32,828 bases of DNA from Acidimicrobiales bacterium. GTDB taxonomy: Bacteria > Actinomycetota > Acidimicrobiia > Acidimicrobiales > SZUA-35. Both the position numbers and the translations under genes were made by a program. The stretch is from positions 2,874 to 35,701 of the forward strand of contig JAHEJM010000035.1 in the NCBI GenBank assembly GCA_024638815.1. The letters run 5' to 3'. The notes beneath the pieces were generated by a model. The model was not told the origin of the DNA and made no database searches. It saw nothing but the letters and a program-made list of their open reading frames with translations. Below are positions 15,699 through 24,028 of this stretch, piece by piece. Numbering within the stretch: the first letter of the stretch is position 1; each line of letters starts with the position of its first letter.

Positions 15699-16933
15699 CC
15701 GATCTCGACCTACGAGCAGGCCAGATCCACCGGGGTCTCGGAGTGGTGGCCCGGTGGCCCGATATCGCCCTCGTCATCCCCAGCGACGGCGCCCATGATC
15801 TGCTGGTCGACGAGATGTTTGCATCGCTCGACGCCAACCCGACGTCACAGACCGTCATCCGGGCCATCAATTCGCTGCTGTCCGAGAACCGGCTTCGATC
15901 CATGGGCATGGTGGTGGAGGCCACCGGTGGGCCCATGGGTGTCGTCTTCGGCCCGGTCGAGATCCTGATCGATGGTGAGCTGGTCCTCAGCGGGCACAAC
16001 GGTGTGGCCAAGGAACAGCTGTCGAACAAGGCCCAGCGCATCACGATTCGTGCCGCCAACCTGTCGAAGGCGGCCGAACCGGTGCCACCGTTCGACCTGC
16101 GTCGGGGCGTGGCGCCCGGTGCCGGGCTGAGCCTCATCTCCCTCCCCGGCAGCGAACCACCCGGTATTGGGGATATGGCCCCACCAACCTCGTTGCCGGC
16201 CCAATCGATACCACGTTCGTCGGCCCAACCCGAGGCCGAACCCGTCGGGCGGGAACCGGATGCCGGCTATGCCGACGTCGGCCATTTCCAGGCCGTTCCC
16301 GCCGGCGGTGACGCCACCATCGGCGAGGAGTCGCTGGCCGCCCCGTTCCGGTCCGTGCTCCTGCTCGACGTCGACAAGCCGACCGAGGTCACCCCGCTGC
16401 CGGTGAGCCGGCGGAGCGAGGATGGCGATCAGGGCGATCAGGCGTCCCCCATGCCCAAGGATCCGGGTCGGGTCGAGGTGGAGGGCATTCTTTGCTCCCG
16501 GGGCCACTTCAACAACCCTCGATCCGCCTACTGCATGGTGTGCGGCATGTCGATGCTGCACCTCACGCCCAATCCGGTGGTTCGGCCTCGCCCCACGCTG
16601 GGCTTCATCGTTTTCGACGACGGTTCCAGCTTCGGTCTCGACCGGTCCTACGTCATCGGGCGTGAGCCCAAGGTCTCGGGTGACTCCTCGGCCGAATTGC
16701 TGACGGTGCACGACAACAATGACACGTTGTCGCGGACCCACGCCGAGCTGAGGCTGACCGGCTGGACGGTTCAGCTCTTCGACATGGAATCGACGAACGG
16801 GACCTACATCTGGGATGCCACGAACGAGCGGTGGAACCAGCTCACCCCCGGACATCCGGTGGAGCTGCGGTCGGGTGAAACCGTGGCCCTCGGTCGTCGC
16901 ACCTTCGTGTTCGAGAGCGTCAGCCGAACCTAG
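15695..16933 (+). CDS. Zinc-ribbon and FHA domain protein
   Basis: A 412-residue product in three parts. Residues 1-150 form an unrecognised, probably β-rich domain (GVVARWPDIALVIPSD, VEILIDGELVLSG). Residues 150-260 are a Pro/Ser/Glu-rich linker. Residues 267-283 form a small zinc-ribbon-like knuckle (Cys267, His271, Cys280, Cys283), and 316-408 a C-terminal FHA domain with GRE (322-324), SRTHAEL (346-352) and STNGTYI (366-372). These are the residues that bind phosphothreonine, so the protein should recognise a Thr-phosphorylated partner. Its start overlaps the pseudokinase stop. Since that neighbour probably cannot phosphorylate, an active kinase elsewhere, for example the one at 3737, may supply the mark. 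It converges with the HAD gene. Confidence 0.85.
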   Translation: MTDLDLRAGQIHRGLGVVARWPDIALVIPSDGAHDLLVDEMFASLDANPTSQTVIRAINSLLSENRLRSMGMVVEATGGPMGVVFGPVEILIDGELVLSGHNGVAKEQLSNKAQRITIRAANLSKAAEPVPPFDLRRGVAPGAGLSLISLPGSEPPGIGDMAPPTSLPAQSIPRSSAQPEAEPVGREPDAGYADVGHFQAVPAGGDATIGEESLAAPFRSVLLLDVDKPTEVTPLPVSRRSEDGDQGDQASPMPKDPGRVEVEGILCSRGHFNNPRSAYCMVCGMSMLHLTPNPVVRPRPTLGFIVFDDGSSFGLDRSYVIGREPKVSGDSSAELLTVHDNNDTLSRTHAELRLTGWTVQLFDMESTNGTYIWDATNERWNQLTPGHPVELRSGETVALGRRTFVFESVSRT

Positions 16934-16954
16934 TGCCAATGCCGGCGCATCCTG

Positions 16955-17566
16955 TCAGCGACCTCTGATCACGCCGTGGCGAACCAGCACCTCGGTCGCC
17001 TCCCCCACACCTCGGGTCGCTTCGGCCTGCCAACCTGCGGCTCGGGCCCCTTGCACATTGATGTGGTTGTCGTCCAGGAAGAGCACGGCCCTCGGATCGA
17101 CACCGAGGGAGTTTGTGACGTGGTCGAAGCAGGGTCGGTCCGGCTTCAACAATCCCATGCGATAGGACAGGAAGTTGTGGTGACAGAGCGTGGCCAAGGT
17201 GGCGGCATCGGGCTGGGTTCGCCAGTGCAGGTCGTTGGTGTTGCTCAACAGCGCGGTGGTGATCGCCGGCGGGACCGACCACACGAGGTCGGCGGCGCCG
17301 GGTAGAAGACCCTGACAGAACCGGGAGAAGTTCTGCAGGAACTCCTCGGGGCTGATGGCTAGGGAGAACTCGTCCACGAAGCTCCGGGCGAAGTCGTCGG
17401 GGGTGATGGCCCCCCGCTCGAAGTCCCGAACCGCCGGGCTGGCGAGCCAACGGGGCCAGAACCAGTCGGCTCCGCCATCCATGCCGAGCAGGTCGGGTAG
17501 CGAGCCCAGCCGAACCAGTACACCGCCCATATCGAACACCACGGCTTCGATGTCGGACCGACCCAC
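16955..17566 (-). CDS. HAD-superfamily hydrolase, YihX/epoxide hydrolase N-domain type
   Basis: The 203-residue product has the four HAD motifs: VVFDMGGVLV with the nucleophile Asp12 (motif I), LLSNTND (motif II), the lysine in GLLKPDRPCF (motif III) and FLDDNHINVQGA (motif IV). As in the YihX subgroup, motif I reads DxGG, so the second aspartate that many phosphatases use as acid is a glycine. A helical cap lies between motifs I and II. Phosphatase or phosphotransferase activity on a small metabolite is likely; the substrate cannot be inferred. The start is a GTG at 17564-17566 without a clear ribosome binding site. It reads leftward and converges with the FHA gene. Confidence 0.85.
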   Translation of the reverse strand: MGRSDIEAVVFDMGGVLVRLGSLPDLLGMDGGADWFWPRWLASPAVRDFERGAITPDDFARSFVDEFSLAISPEEFLQNFSRFCQGLLPGAADLVWSVPPAITTALLSNTNDLHWRTQPDAATLATLCHHNFLSYRMGLLKPDRPCFDHVTNSLGVDPRAVLFLDDNHINVQGARAAGWQAEATRGVGEATEVLVRHGVIRGR

Positions 17567-17698
17567 GGGGCAAGTGTGCCGGGCCGGGGAACACTACCCA
17601 ACCAGGTTTACCCACAAGGACTAGGGGTGATACGCCACACTGATTCCTCAGCGGCGGACATATCTTGTTCGCCGCCGGACTCCCCTTCGGGGGATCCG

Positions 17699-17730
17699 CG
17701 TGGCCCGGCCTTGGTGGTGGCCGGGCCACG
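17699..17730 (-). terminator. Perfect 12-bp hairpin after the DUF169-like remnant
   Basis: CGTGGCCCGGCC (17699-17710) pairs perfectly with GGCCGGGCCACG (17719-17730) around an eight-base loop, about 30 bp beyond the stop of the remnant. A second small hairpin (CCCC-TTC-GGGG, 17682-17692) follows on the minus strand. There is no T run, but position and strength suit a terminator for the long leftward operon that includes mfd. Confidence 0.55.
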
Positions 17731-17759
17731 CACTCTCCTCTCCCGAAGCGAGCCGGCCG

Positions 17760-18151
17760 TCAGCCGTAGGACACGCCGAGCCCGGCGGTGGCATCGCTCT
17801 GAATGCCGTAGGGAGGAATCGGGTAGCGCAGCCCGTTGCCGGCCAGCGCCTCGAGACCGTCCACCGCCTTGGGCAGGAAGGCCGGCGGGGTGGCCATCAG
17901 CAACTTATCGTCCTGGACTCCCCCATAGCGCCGCTCGGCGTAGCAGGGAACGGCCACACTGGGTTGGCCGGTGGTGAGGGGGGCGGCCATGGCCACGTGG
18001 TCCGGAGTCGGCCGGCAGTTCGGCCACCCAGAACGACGACCCCCGGCGGCTCCCCGGCCGGACCGGCCGGCACCTTGTTGCGTAATCCGGGCACGACCAC
18101 CCCCCGACCCGAGCTCACGGCTCGCTGCGAGGACGATCCGGGGAAGGTCAC
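17760..18151 (-). pseudogene. DUF169-like gene remnant, truncated and probably frameshifted
   Basis: The frame ending at 17760 gives a convincing C-terminal part from about 17990: MAAPLTTGQPSVAVPCYAE, RRYGGVQDD, FLPKAVDGLEALAG and LRYPIPPYGIQ. This is how DUF169 (COG2043) proteins end; they are about 230-260 residues long and of unknown function. Upstream, the plausible frame is a different one: a GTG at 18149-18151 overlaps the mfd stop (GTGA) and encodes about 45 residues including GEPPGVVVLGG. Joining the two needs a frame change near 18000-18040, and even then roughly 100 N-terminal residues are missing. I read it as a decaying gene, or an assembly error combined with a deletion. The family call rests on the last 75 residues. 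Confidence 0.45.
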
Positions 18152-21100
18152 GCTTCCTCGGGCGGAAACATGGTGGCGAAGAAGGTGACGATGTCATCAG
18201 CCACCGCGTCCTTCCTTTTCAGCCCAACCTGGAGCTGGCCACCACGGTCGTCGTAATCCCGAGGTTTCCACACCCCGGACGGAAACAGCCGCTTGAATCG
18301 GATCTCCTGGCTGGCTTTCAGGTTGACCGGCCCAAGTTTGGCGATGTACTCGGGGCCACCGAACCCCGGACCCTTGATGACCAGGACCTCGGTGACCCCC
18401 AGGCGGGCACAGTGAGCGCGAATGCGGGCGACGTCCAGGAGCCGCTCCGCCGGTTCCGGGGCGGGCCCGTAGCGATCCAGCCATTCCTGACGGATCTGAT
18501 CAACGGCGTCGGTGGATCGAACCCCGGCCAGCTTGCGGTAGGCCTCGAGCCGTTGGCTCTGACCGGTCACATAGTCGGTGGGCAGGTTGGCCGCTCCGGG
18601 AAGATCGATCTTGATGTCGATCGGTGCCTCGATCGGGCGGCCGTTCAGTTCGGCCACGGCCTCGGTCACCATCTGGCAATAGAGGTCGTAGCCCACGGCG
18701 GCAATGTGGCCCGATTGGCCGGTTCCCAAGAGGTTCCCGGCTCCCCGGATCTCCAGATCCCGCATGGAGATCTGGAATCCCGATCCCAGGTCGGTGGCCT
18801 CTCCGATGGTCTTGAGCCGTTCGTAGGCCTCCTCGGTGAGGGCGACATCGGGCCGGGTGAAGAGGTAGGCGTAGGCCCGCTGGCCCGACCGTCCGACTCG
18901 ACCCCGAAGCTGGTGGAGCTGACCAAGACCCAGCAGCTCGGCCCGGTCGACGACCAGGGTGTTCACGGTGGGCATGTCGATGCCGGACTCGATGATGGTG
19001 GTGCACACCAGCACGTCGTACTCCCCCTCCCAGAAGTCGAGCACCGTCCTTTCCAGTGTGCCCTCGTCCATCTGGCCGTGGGCCACGGCGATACGGGCCT
19101 CGGACACCAGGTTGCGCAGATCCTGGGCCACTTTCTCGATGCTTTGGACCCGGTTGTGCACGAAGAAGACCTGACCCTCCCGCAGCAGCTCCCGTCGGAT
19201 GGCCTCGGCCGCCGCCCGTTCGTCGTACTCGCCGACGTAGGTCATGATGGGCTGACGGTCGGCAGGAGGGGTGTTGAGCACCGACAGGTCACGAATCCCG
19301 GTCAGGCTCATCTCCAGGGTCCGGGGAATCGGCGTGGCCGACAGGGTCAGCACATCGATGGCAGACCGTCCTTCGGCCTGGTCCGTCAAGCCCTTCATGG
19401 CCTCCTTGTGGGTGACCCCGAACCGCTGCTCCTCATCCACCACCAGCAGACCGAGCCGGTCGAAGGAAACGTCGTCGGACAGGATGCGATGAGTGCCGAT
19501 GAGCACGTCGACCTTGCCCGACGCGGTGGTCTCCACCACCGATCGGGCCTGGGCCGGGGTCAGGAACCGGCTCAGCACCTCGACCCGAATGGGATAGGGA
19601 GCGAACCGTTCCACGAACGTCTGGTGGTGCTGCTGGGCCAGCAGGGTCGTCGGCACCAGGATGGCGGCCTGGTGGCCGTCCTGCACAGCCTTGAACACCG
19701 CCCGCAAGGCCAACTCGGTCTTGCCGAATCCGACATCGCCCACCACCAACCGGTCCATGGGCACCGGCCGCTCCATGTCCTGCTTGATGTCGACCATGGC
19801 CGAGGCCTGATCGGGCGTGAGTTCGTAGGGAAAAGCGGCCTCGACCTCGGCCTGCCACGGCGTGTCGGGGGCGAAGGCGTGACCCTCGGCATTGACCCGT
19901 TTCTGGTACAGAACCACCAGTTCCTGGGCGATCTCGGCCACGGCCGAGCGAACCTTCGACTTGGCCTTGGCAAAATCGGAGCCACCGAGCCGGTGCAGGG
20001 TGGGCTGGTCGGTCCCGGTGAACGGTCGAATCAGATCGATCTGGTCGGTGGGCAGGTAGAGCTTGTCGTCACCCCGATACTCCAGCAGCAGGTAGTCCCG
20101 CTCATGGCCCCCGATGGCCCGTTTGACCATGCCGGCGAAACGACCGACCCCGTGCTGGTGGTGGACCACGTAGTGGCCCGGTTGAAGCTCGTCGAAGAAC
20201 CCCTCGCTCTGACGCTTCCGGGGCCGGGACCGCCGATGGGCTCGACGACGACCGGTCAGGTCGGCTTCGGTGAGCACGGCGATGCCGGCCTCTGCCAGCA
20301 CGAACCCGCGCTGCACCGGGGCTACCACCAGGTGGGCCCCCGGACCCACCAGCTCGGGCAGGGCCATCCCGTGGTCGGCCGGCTCGGTGCCCCACTCGGC
20401 CAACAACTCCCGAACCCGGGGGGCCGAGCCGGCGCCGTCGGCACTGACCATCAACCGGGCCCCGTCGGTCACCAGTTGTCGGATCCGGGCCGCCAGCGTC
20501 TCCCCCGGAGGTTCCCAACCCGAAGCCGGAACCACGGCCACATCCGGCCCCTCGGGTACCGCGGTCATGGAGACGGAGCGAACCGGGGTCCGGGCCAACA
20601 ACCGGTCGAATGGCAGGTGCAGGGTGGGGAACGAGCCACCCTGGTCCTCGGCACCCCACGTCCGGGCCAGGCTCACGGCCAGATCGCCCTCCTCGGCCAA
20701 CAGGTCGGCACCCCGATCCCGCATGACCCGGGGCTCGACCAGGACGATGAGACCGTCCGCCGGCATGAGATCGGTGATCATGCGCTCGCCGTCGGTCAGC
20801 CATGGCAGCCACGACTCCATGCCCTCGAACAGCTCACCGTCGGCCAGACGCTGCCACTGTTCCCGCCCCCACGGCTCGGCTCCCAACAGGGACTCGGCCC
20901 GCTCGCTGATGTCGTCGGACGCCAACAACTCCCGGCACGGGAAGATCTCGACCTCGGCCCGGTCCCGCGTCGAGCGTTGGTCGGTGATGGTGAACTCGCA
21001 CAGCCGGTCGACCTCGTCCCCCCAGAGGTCGATGCGATACGGACCGTCGGCCGTCGAGGGGAACACATCGATGATGGAGCCCCGAACGGCGATCTCACCC

Positions 21101-21606
21101 CGATGTTCGACCTGGGCTTCGCGACGGTAGCCGAAAGCGACCAGCCGTCGCACCAGGTCGTCCTGGTCAACCTGATCCTGGACCCCGATGATGATGGGTT
21201 CGACATCCTCGGCGTGGGGACTCAGTCGCTGCAGGAGGGCCCGGAGCGGAGCCACCACCACCTGAGGACATCGGGCCGGATCCTGGAGATACCACAGGGT
21301 TCGCAGCCGCTTGCCCATGGCCTCGATGGAGGGGCTGATGCGCTCGAAGGGAAGGGTCTCCCACGCCGGGAAGACCATGACCTCGTCCGGACCGAGGTAG
21401 ACCTCCAGGTCGGCCACCAGGCGGTCGGCCTCGGCCGAGGTCGGCGTGGCCACCAGGACCGGCCGTCGATCGGATCCCAGGACCAGCGCCGCCATGGTCA
21501 TGGCTCGAGCCGGCTCGGCCACGGCCAGGACCGAGGCCGCCCGTCCCACCACCCGGGTGATGGCATCATCTCGAGCCAGCCGGCCGGCCAGTTGTCGGAA
21601 GACCAC
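18148..21606 (-). CDS. mfd: Transcription-repair coupling factor Mfd
   Basis: The 1152-residue ATPase removes RNA polymerase stalled at DNA lesions and recruits UvrA. The N-terminal third is UvrB-like (PAWETLPFERISP and after). The RNA-polymerase-interacting domain reads ELQPGHYVVHHQHGVGRF to YLPTDQIDLI. The translocase has Walker A GDVGFGKTE at about 623-631, DEEQ at 724-727, TLSATPIPRTLEMS and LRGRVGRSGQRAYAYL, and a C-terminal TRCF domain follows. The product is a little shorter than mycobacterial Mfd, but no domain is missing. The start is a GTG two bases after the pth stop codon. Confidence 0.96.
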   Translation of the reverse strand: MVFRQLAGRLARDDAITRVVGRAASVLAVAEPARAMTMAALVLGSDRRPVLVATPTSAEADRLVADLEVYLGPDEVMVFPAWETLPFERISPSIEAMGKRLRTLWYLQDPARCPQVVVAPLRALLQRLSPHAEDVEPIIIGVQDQVDQDDLVRRLVAFGYRREAQVEHRGEIAVRGSIIDVFPSTADGPYRIDLWGDEVDRLCEFTITDQRSTRDRAEVEIFPCRELLASDDISERAESLLGAEPWGREQWQRLADGELFEGMESWLPWLTDGERMITDLMPADGLIVLVEPRVMRDRGADLLAEEGDLAVSLARTWGAEDQGGSFPTLHLPFDRLLARTPVRSVSMTAVPEGPDVAVVPASGWEPPGETLAARIRQLVTDGARLMVSADGAGSAPRVRELLAEWGTEPADHGMALPELVGPGAHLVVAPVQRGFVLAEAGIAVLTEADLTGRRRAHRRSRPRKRQSEGFFDELQPGHYVVHHQHGVGRFAGMVKRAIGGHERDYLLLEYRGDDKLYLPTDQIDLIRPFTGTDQPTLHRLGGSDFAKAKSKVRSAVAEIAQELVVLYQKRVNAEGHAFAPDTPWQAEVEAAFPYELTPDQASAMVDIKQDMERPVPMDRLVVGDVGFGKTELALRAVFKAVQDGHQAAILVPTTLLAQQHHQTFVERFAPYPIRVEVLSRFLTPAQARSVVETTASGKVDVLIGTHRILSDDVSFDRLGLLVVDEEQRFGVTHKEAMKGLTDQAEGRSAIDVLTLSATPIPRTLEMSLTGIRDLSVLNTPPADRQPIMTYVGEYDERAAAEAIRRELLREGQVFFVHNRVQSIEKVAQDLRNLVSEARIAVAHGQMDEGTLERTVLDFWEGEYDVLVCTTIIESGIDMPTVNTLVVDRAELLGLGQLHQLRGRVGRSGQRAYAYLFTRPDVALTEEAYERLKTIGEATDLGSGFQISMRDLEIRGAGNLLGTGQSGHIAAVGYDLYCQMVTEAVAELNGRPIEAPIDIKIDLPGAANLPTDYVTGQSQRLEAYRKLAGVRSTDAVDQIRQEWLDRYGPAPEPAERLLDVARIRAHCARLGVTEVLVIKGPGFGGPEYIAKLGPVNLKASQEIRFKRLFPSGVWKPRDYDDRGGQLQVGLKRKDAVADDIVTFFATMFPPEEA

Positions 21607-21608
21607 GT

Positions 21609-22247
21609 TCAGATCGACTTGGGTCGTTGGTTGACGGTGGCCATGGCCGAGTCGACCCCGACCTCGGTCATCAGTTCCACCGCATCGGCCGCCCGTTGCA
21701 CTGCGGCGTCCAGCTCCATTTTCTCGGCCCGGCCCGGTCGACGGAGCACGTAGTCGGCCCCGGATTGGGACGCCGGGGGCCGACCGATACCGATCCGGAG
21801 GCGAACGTACTCGGTGGTTCCGATGTGTTGGGTGATGGAGCGCAAACCGTTGTGGCCGGCTAGCCCGCCGCCTTCCTTCAACCGCAGCCGGCCGGTCTCC
21901 AAATCAAGCTCGTCGTGCACGATCACGATGTGGTTGGCCTCCTGGATGCCGTAGCCCCGGACCAGAAGGCGGACCGATTCGCCCGAGTTGTTCATGAATG
22001 TCTGGGGGAAGGACAGCACAACCCGCTTGTCGTTCATGAGCACACCTGCGGTCAGGGCGCGGGCTTTGCTCTTCTTGAGCCGGGCGCCGGCCCGGTCGGC
22101 CAGCTCCTGCACGACAGCGGCGCCGACATTGTGGCGCGTACCGTCGAACTGTGGGCCGGGGTTGCCCAGCCCGATGATGAGCAGATCGGCAGGCGTGCCC
22201 TTGCGCTTGCGCCCCGGATCGCCAAAACGACGGGAGAAGGCGGACAC
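21609..22247 (-). CDS. pth: Peptidyl-tRNA hydrolase
   Basis: The 212-residue enzyme frees tRNA from stalled peptidyl-tRNA. It shows IIGLGNPGPQFDGTRHNVG (Asn29, catalytic His39), FPQTFMNNSGESV, VHDELDL (Asp112) and GGGLAGHNGLRSI. It has about 18 basic residues ahead of the usual N-terminus (SRRFGDPGRKRKG); whether translation really starts at the GTG at 22247 or later is open, though GTG has CCAGGGAC just before it. It follows rplY by nine bases and precedes mfd by two, the common actinobacterial order rplY-pth. Confidence 0.95.
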   Translation of the reverse strand: MSAFSRRFGDPGRKRKGTPADLLIIGLGNPGPQFDGTRHNVGAAVVQELADRAGARLKKSKARALTAGVLMNDKRVVLSFPQTFMNNSGESVRLLVRGYGIQEANHIVIVHDELDLETGRLRLKEGGGLAGHNGLRSITQHIGTTEYVRLRIGIGRPPASQSGADYVLRRPGRAEKMELDAAVQRAADAVELMTEVGVDSAMATVNQRPKSI

Positions 22248-22256
22248 GTCCCTGGA

Positions 22257-22934
22257 CTACTCGTCCGATCCGGCGTCGTCGGAGGCCTCGGCCTCGTCGC
22301 CGTCCTCGCCTCCCTCGCCGTCCTCGGCTTCCTCACCCTCGGCCTGCTCGGCTTCGAGTTCGTCCATCAACGCAGCGGCCCGCGACACCACCGGGGCGGC
22401 AATCGAGATCTCGGGAGAGATGGTGGTGGTGGCACCGGCGGGAAGCTTCAGGTCACCCACGGCGATTCGATCGTCAAGGGTCAGGTTGGTGACGTCGGCC
22501 TCGATGGCGAGAGGAATGGAGTCGGCCGGAACCTCGATCTCGAGTTCGAAACGGGCCTGCTCGATGAGGCCGCCCTGATCGACGATGGCCGAATCGTCAC
22601 CGACGAGCACGATCGGCACCCTGACCACCACCGGCTTCTTGGGATCGATGCGAATGAAGTCGGCGTGGATGGCGATCCGCTTGATCGGATCCCGCTGAAT
22701 GGACCGGCAGATCACGGTTTCCGGAGTGCCGTCGACCTCGAGAGTGAACACCTTGTTGAGTCCGGCCTCGGTGCTCAGCACGTCCCGGAGCTCGGCGTAG
22801 GACACCGACACCGGCCTGGGGGCCTTGTCCATACCGTACACAACGGCGGGGAGCCGGCCTTCGGCCCGCAGGCGGCGGGACGATCGGGAGCCGGCCTTGC
22901 GGCCGACTTCTGCTTTCACAACGGTCTGGTCCAT
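22257..22934 (-). CDS. rplY: 50S ribosomal protein bL25, long CTC form
   Basis: The 225-residue protein has the L25 domain that binds 5S rRNA (about 1-95: GSRRLRAEGRLPAVVYG, DFIRID), then the β-rich TL5/CTC C-terminal domain (VPIVLVGDDS, ELEIEVPADSIPLAIEADVT), and a strongly acidic tail from about residue 190, rich in Glu, Asp, Gly and Ala. This is the general-stress/CTC type usual in actinobacteria. A hairpin with a nine-base stem and one mismatch (22957-22965 with 22979-22987) lies in the leader between prs and rplY and might be a processing or control element. Confidence 0.95.
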   Translation of the reverse strand: MDQTVVKAEVGRKAGSRSSRRLRAEGRLPAVVYGMDKAPRPVSVSYAELRDVLSTEAGLNKVFTLEVDGTPETVICRSIQRDPIKRIAIHADFIRIDPKKPVVVRVPIVLVGDDSAIVDQGGLIEQARFELEIEVPADSIPLAIEADVTNLTLDDRIAVGDLKLPAGATTTISPEISIAAPVVSRAAALMDELEAEQAEGEEAEDGEGGEDGDEAEASDDAGSDE

Positions 22935-23024
22935 GATTGCTGTCGATTCTCGGGTGACGTGCTGGTAGGGCGTCTATGCCAGCATGTGATGATACCGCCC
23001 CACTCGGCCCGATCCGACCGGCGA

Positions 23025-24005
23025 TCAGTTCTGATTCTGCCCGTCGAAGATCCGGCTGACCGAGGTGTCCTCGAAGACGGCGCGAATGGCATCGGCGATG
23101 ACAGCGGAAACCGACAGTATCTCCAGACTGTCGAACCGCTTCTCCGATGGCATGGGCAGCGTGTCGGTCACGATGACCCTGTCGATCCCCGAGTTCTTGA
23201 GCCGGTCGACAGCCGGACCGCTGAACACGCCGTGGGTGGCGGCGGCCAGCACCGACCGGGCACCCCGCTCCGTCAGCAGCTCGGCGGCCTGGGTGATGGT
23301 CCCGGCGGTGTCGATCATGTCGTCGATGAGCACACAGTGCCGGTTGTGGACCTCACCGACGACGTCCTTGGCCTCGGCCACGTTCTTCAGGCCCGTGATC
23401 CGGCGTTTGTGCACGATGGCCAGGTCGGCGTGCAGCTGCTGGGCGTACCGTTCGGCCACCTTCACCCGACCGGCGTCGGGAGAGACGACCACGAGATCGT
23501 CGCCATAGTCTTTGAGCCGATTGACCAGCACCGGCATGGCGGTCAAATGGTCGACAGGTCCGTTGAAGAACCCCTGGATCTGGCCACTGTGGAGATCGAT
23601 GGAGACCAATCGGGAGGCGCCGGCGGCCTTGAAGAGGTCGGCCACCAGCCGGGCCGTGATCGGTTCCCGGCCCTCGGCTTTGCGATCCTGGCGACCGTAG
23701 CCGTAGAACGGCATGACGGCGGTGATTCGCTTGGCCGACGCCCGACGGGCGGTGTCGACCATGATGAGGTGCTCCATGATGGCGTCGTTGAGGGAGCGCC
23801 CCTCCGATTCGCTGTGGCTCTGGAGGATGAAGACATCAGAGCCTCGGACCGACTCGGAAAACTTGCAGTGCAACTCGCCGTTGGAGAATTGGCCGAGGTT
23901 GGCCTCGGTCACCTCGACCCCCAGGTTCCGGGCCACCAGGTCGGTCAGCTCGCGGTTGTGGCGTCCCGAGAACAGATGGAGGCGTTTCGTGGTTACTACT
24001 TCCAT
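23025..24005 (-). CDS. prs: Ribose-phosphate pyrophosphokinase (PRPP synthetase)
   Basis: Makes PRPP from ribose-5-phosphate and ATP for purine, pyrimidine, histidine and tryptophan synthesis. The 326-residue class I enzyme has FSNGELHCKF, MPFYGYGRQDRK, SIDLHSGQIQGFF, VVSPDAGRVK and the PRPP loop VLIDDMIDTAGT at 226-237. The ATG at 24003-24005 has AGGGG upstream. It lies 23 bp after glmU, the usual actinobacterial pairing, and 90 bp before rplY. Confidence 0.96.
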   Translation of the reverse strand: MEVVTTKRLHLFSGRHNRELTDLVARNLGVEVTEANLGQFSNGELHCKFSESVRGSDVFILQSHSESEGRSLNDAIMEHLIMVDTARRASAKRITAVMPFYGYGRQDRKAEGREPITARLVADLFKAAGASRLVSIDLHSGQIQGFFNGPVDHLTAMPVLVNRLKDYGDDLVVVSPDAGRVKVAERYAQQLHADLAIVHKRRITGLKNVAEAKDVVGEVHNRHCVLIDDMIDTAGTITQAAELLTERGARSVLAAATHGVFSGPAVDRLKNSGIDRVIVTDTLPMPSEKRFDSLEILSVSAVIADAIRAVFEDTSVSRIFDGQNQN

Positions 24006-24028
24006 GGGGACCCCTGACGACGACTCCG

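Noticed and set aside
17971..21753. A 1260-codon open frame on the plus strand opposite mfd
   Set aside because: It mirrors mfd in the complementary frame, is rich in Gly, Gln, His and Asp, and has no motif. Long antisense frames are expected opposite high-GC genes with G/C-ending codons.
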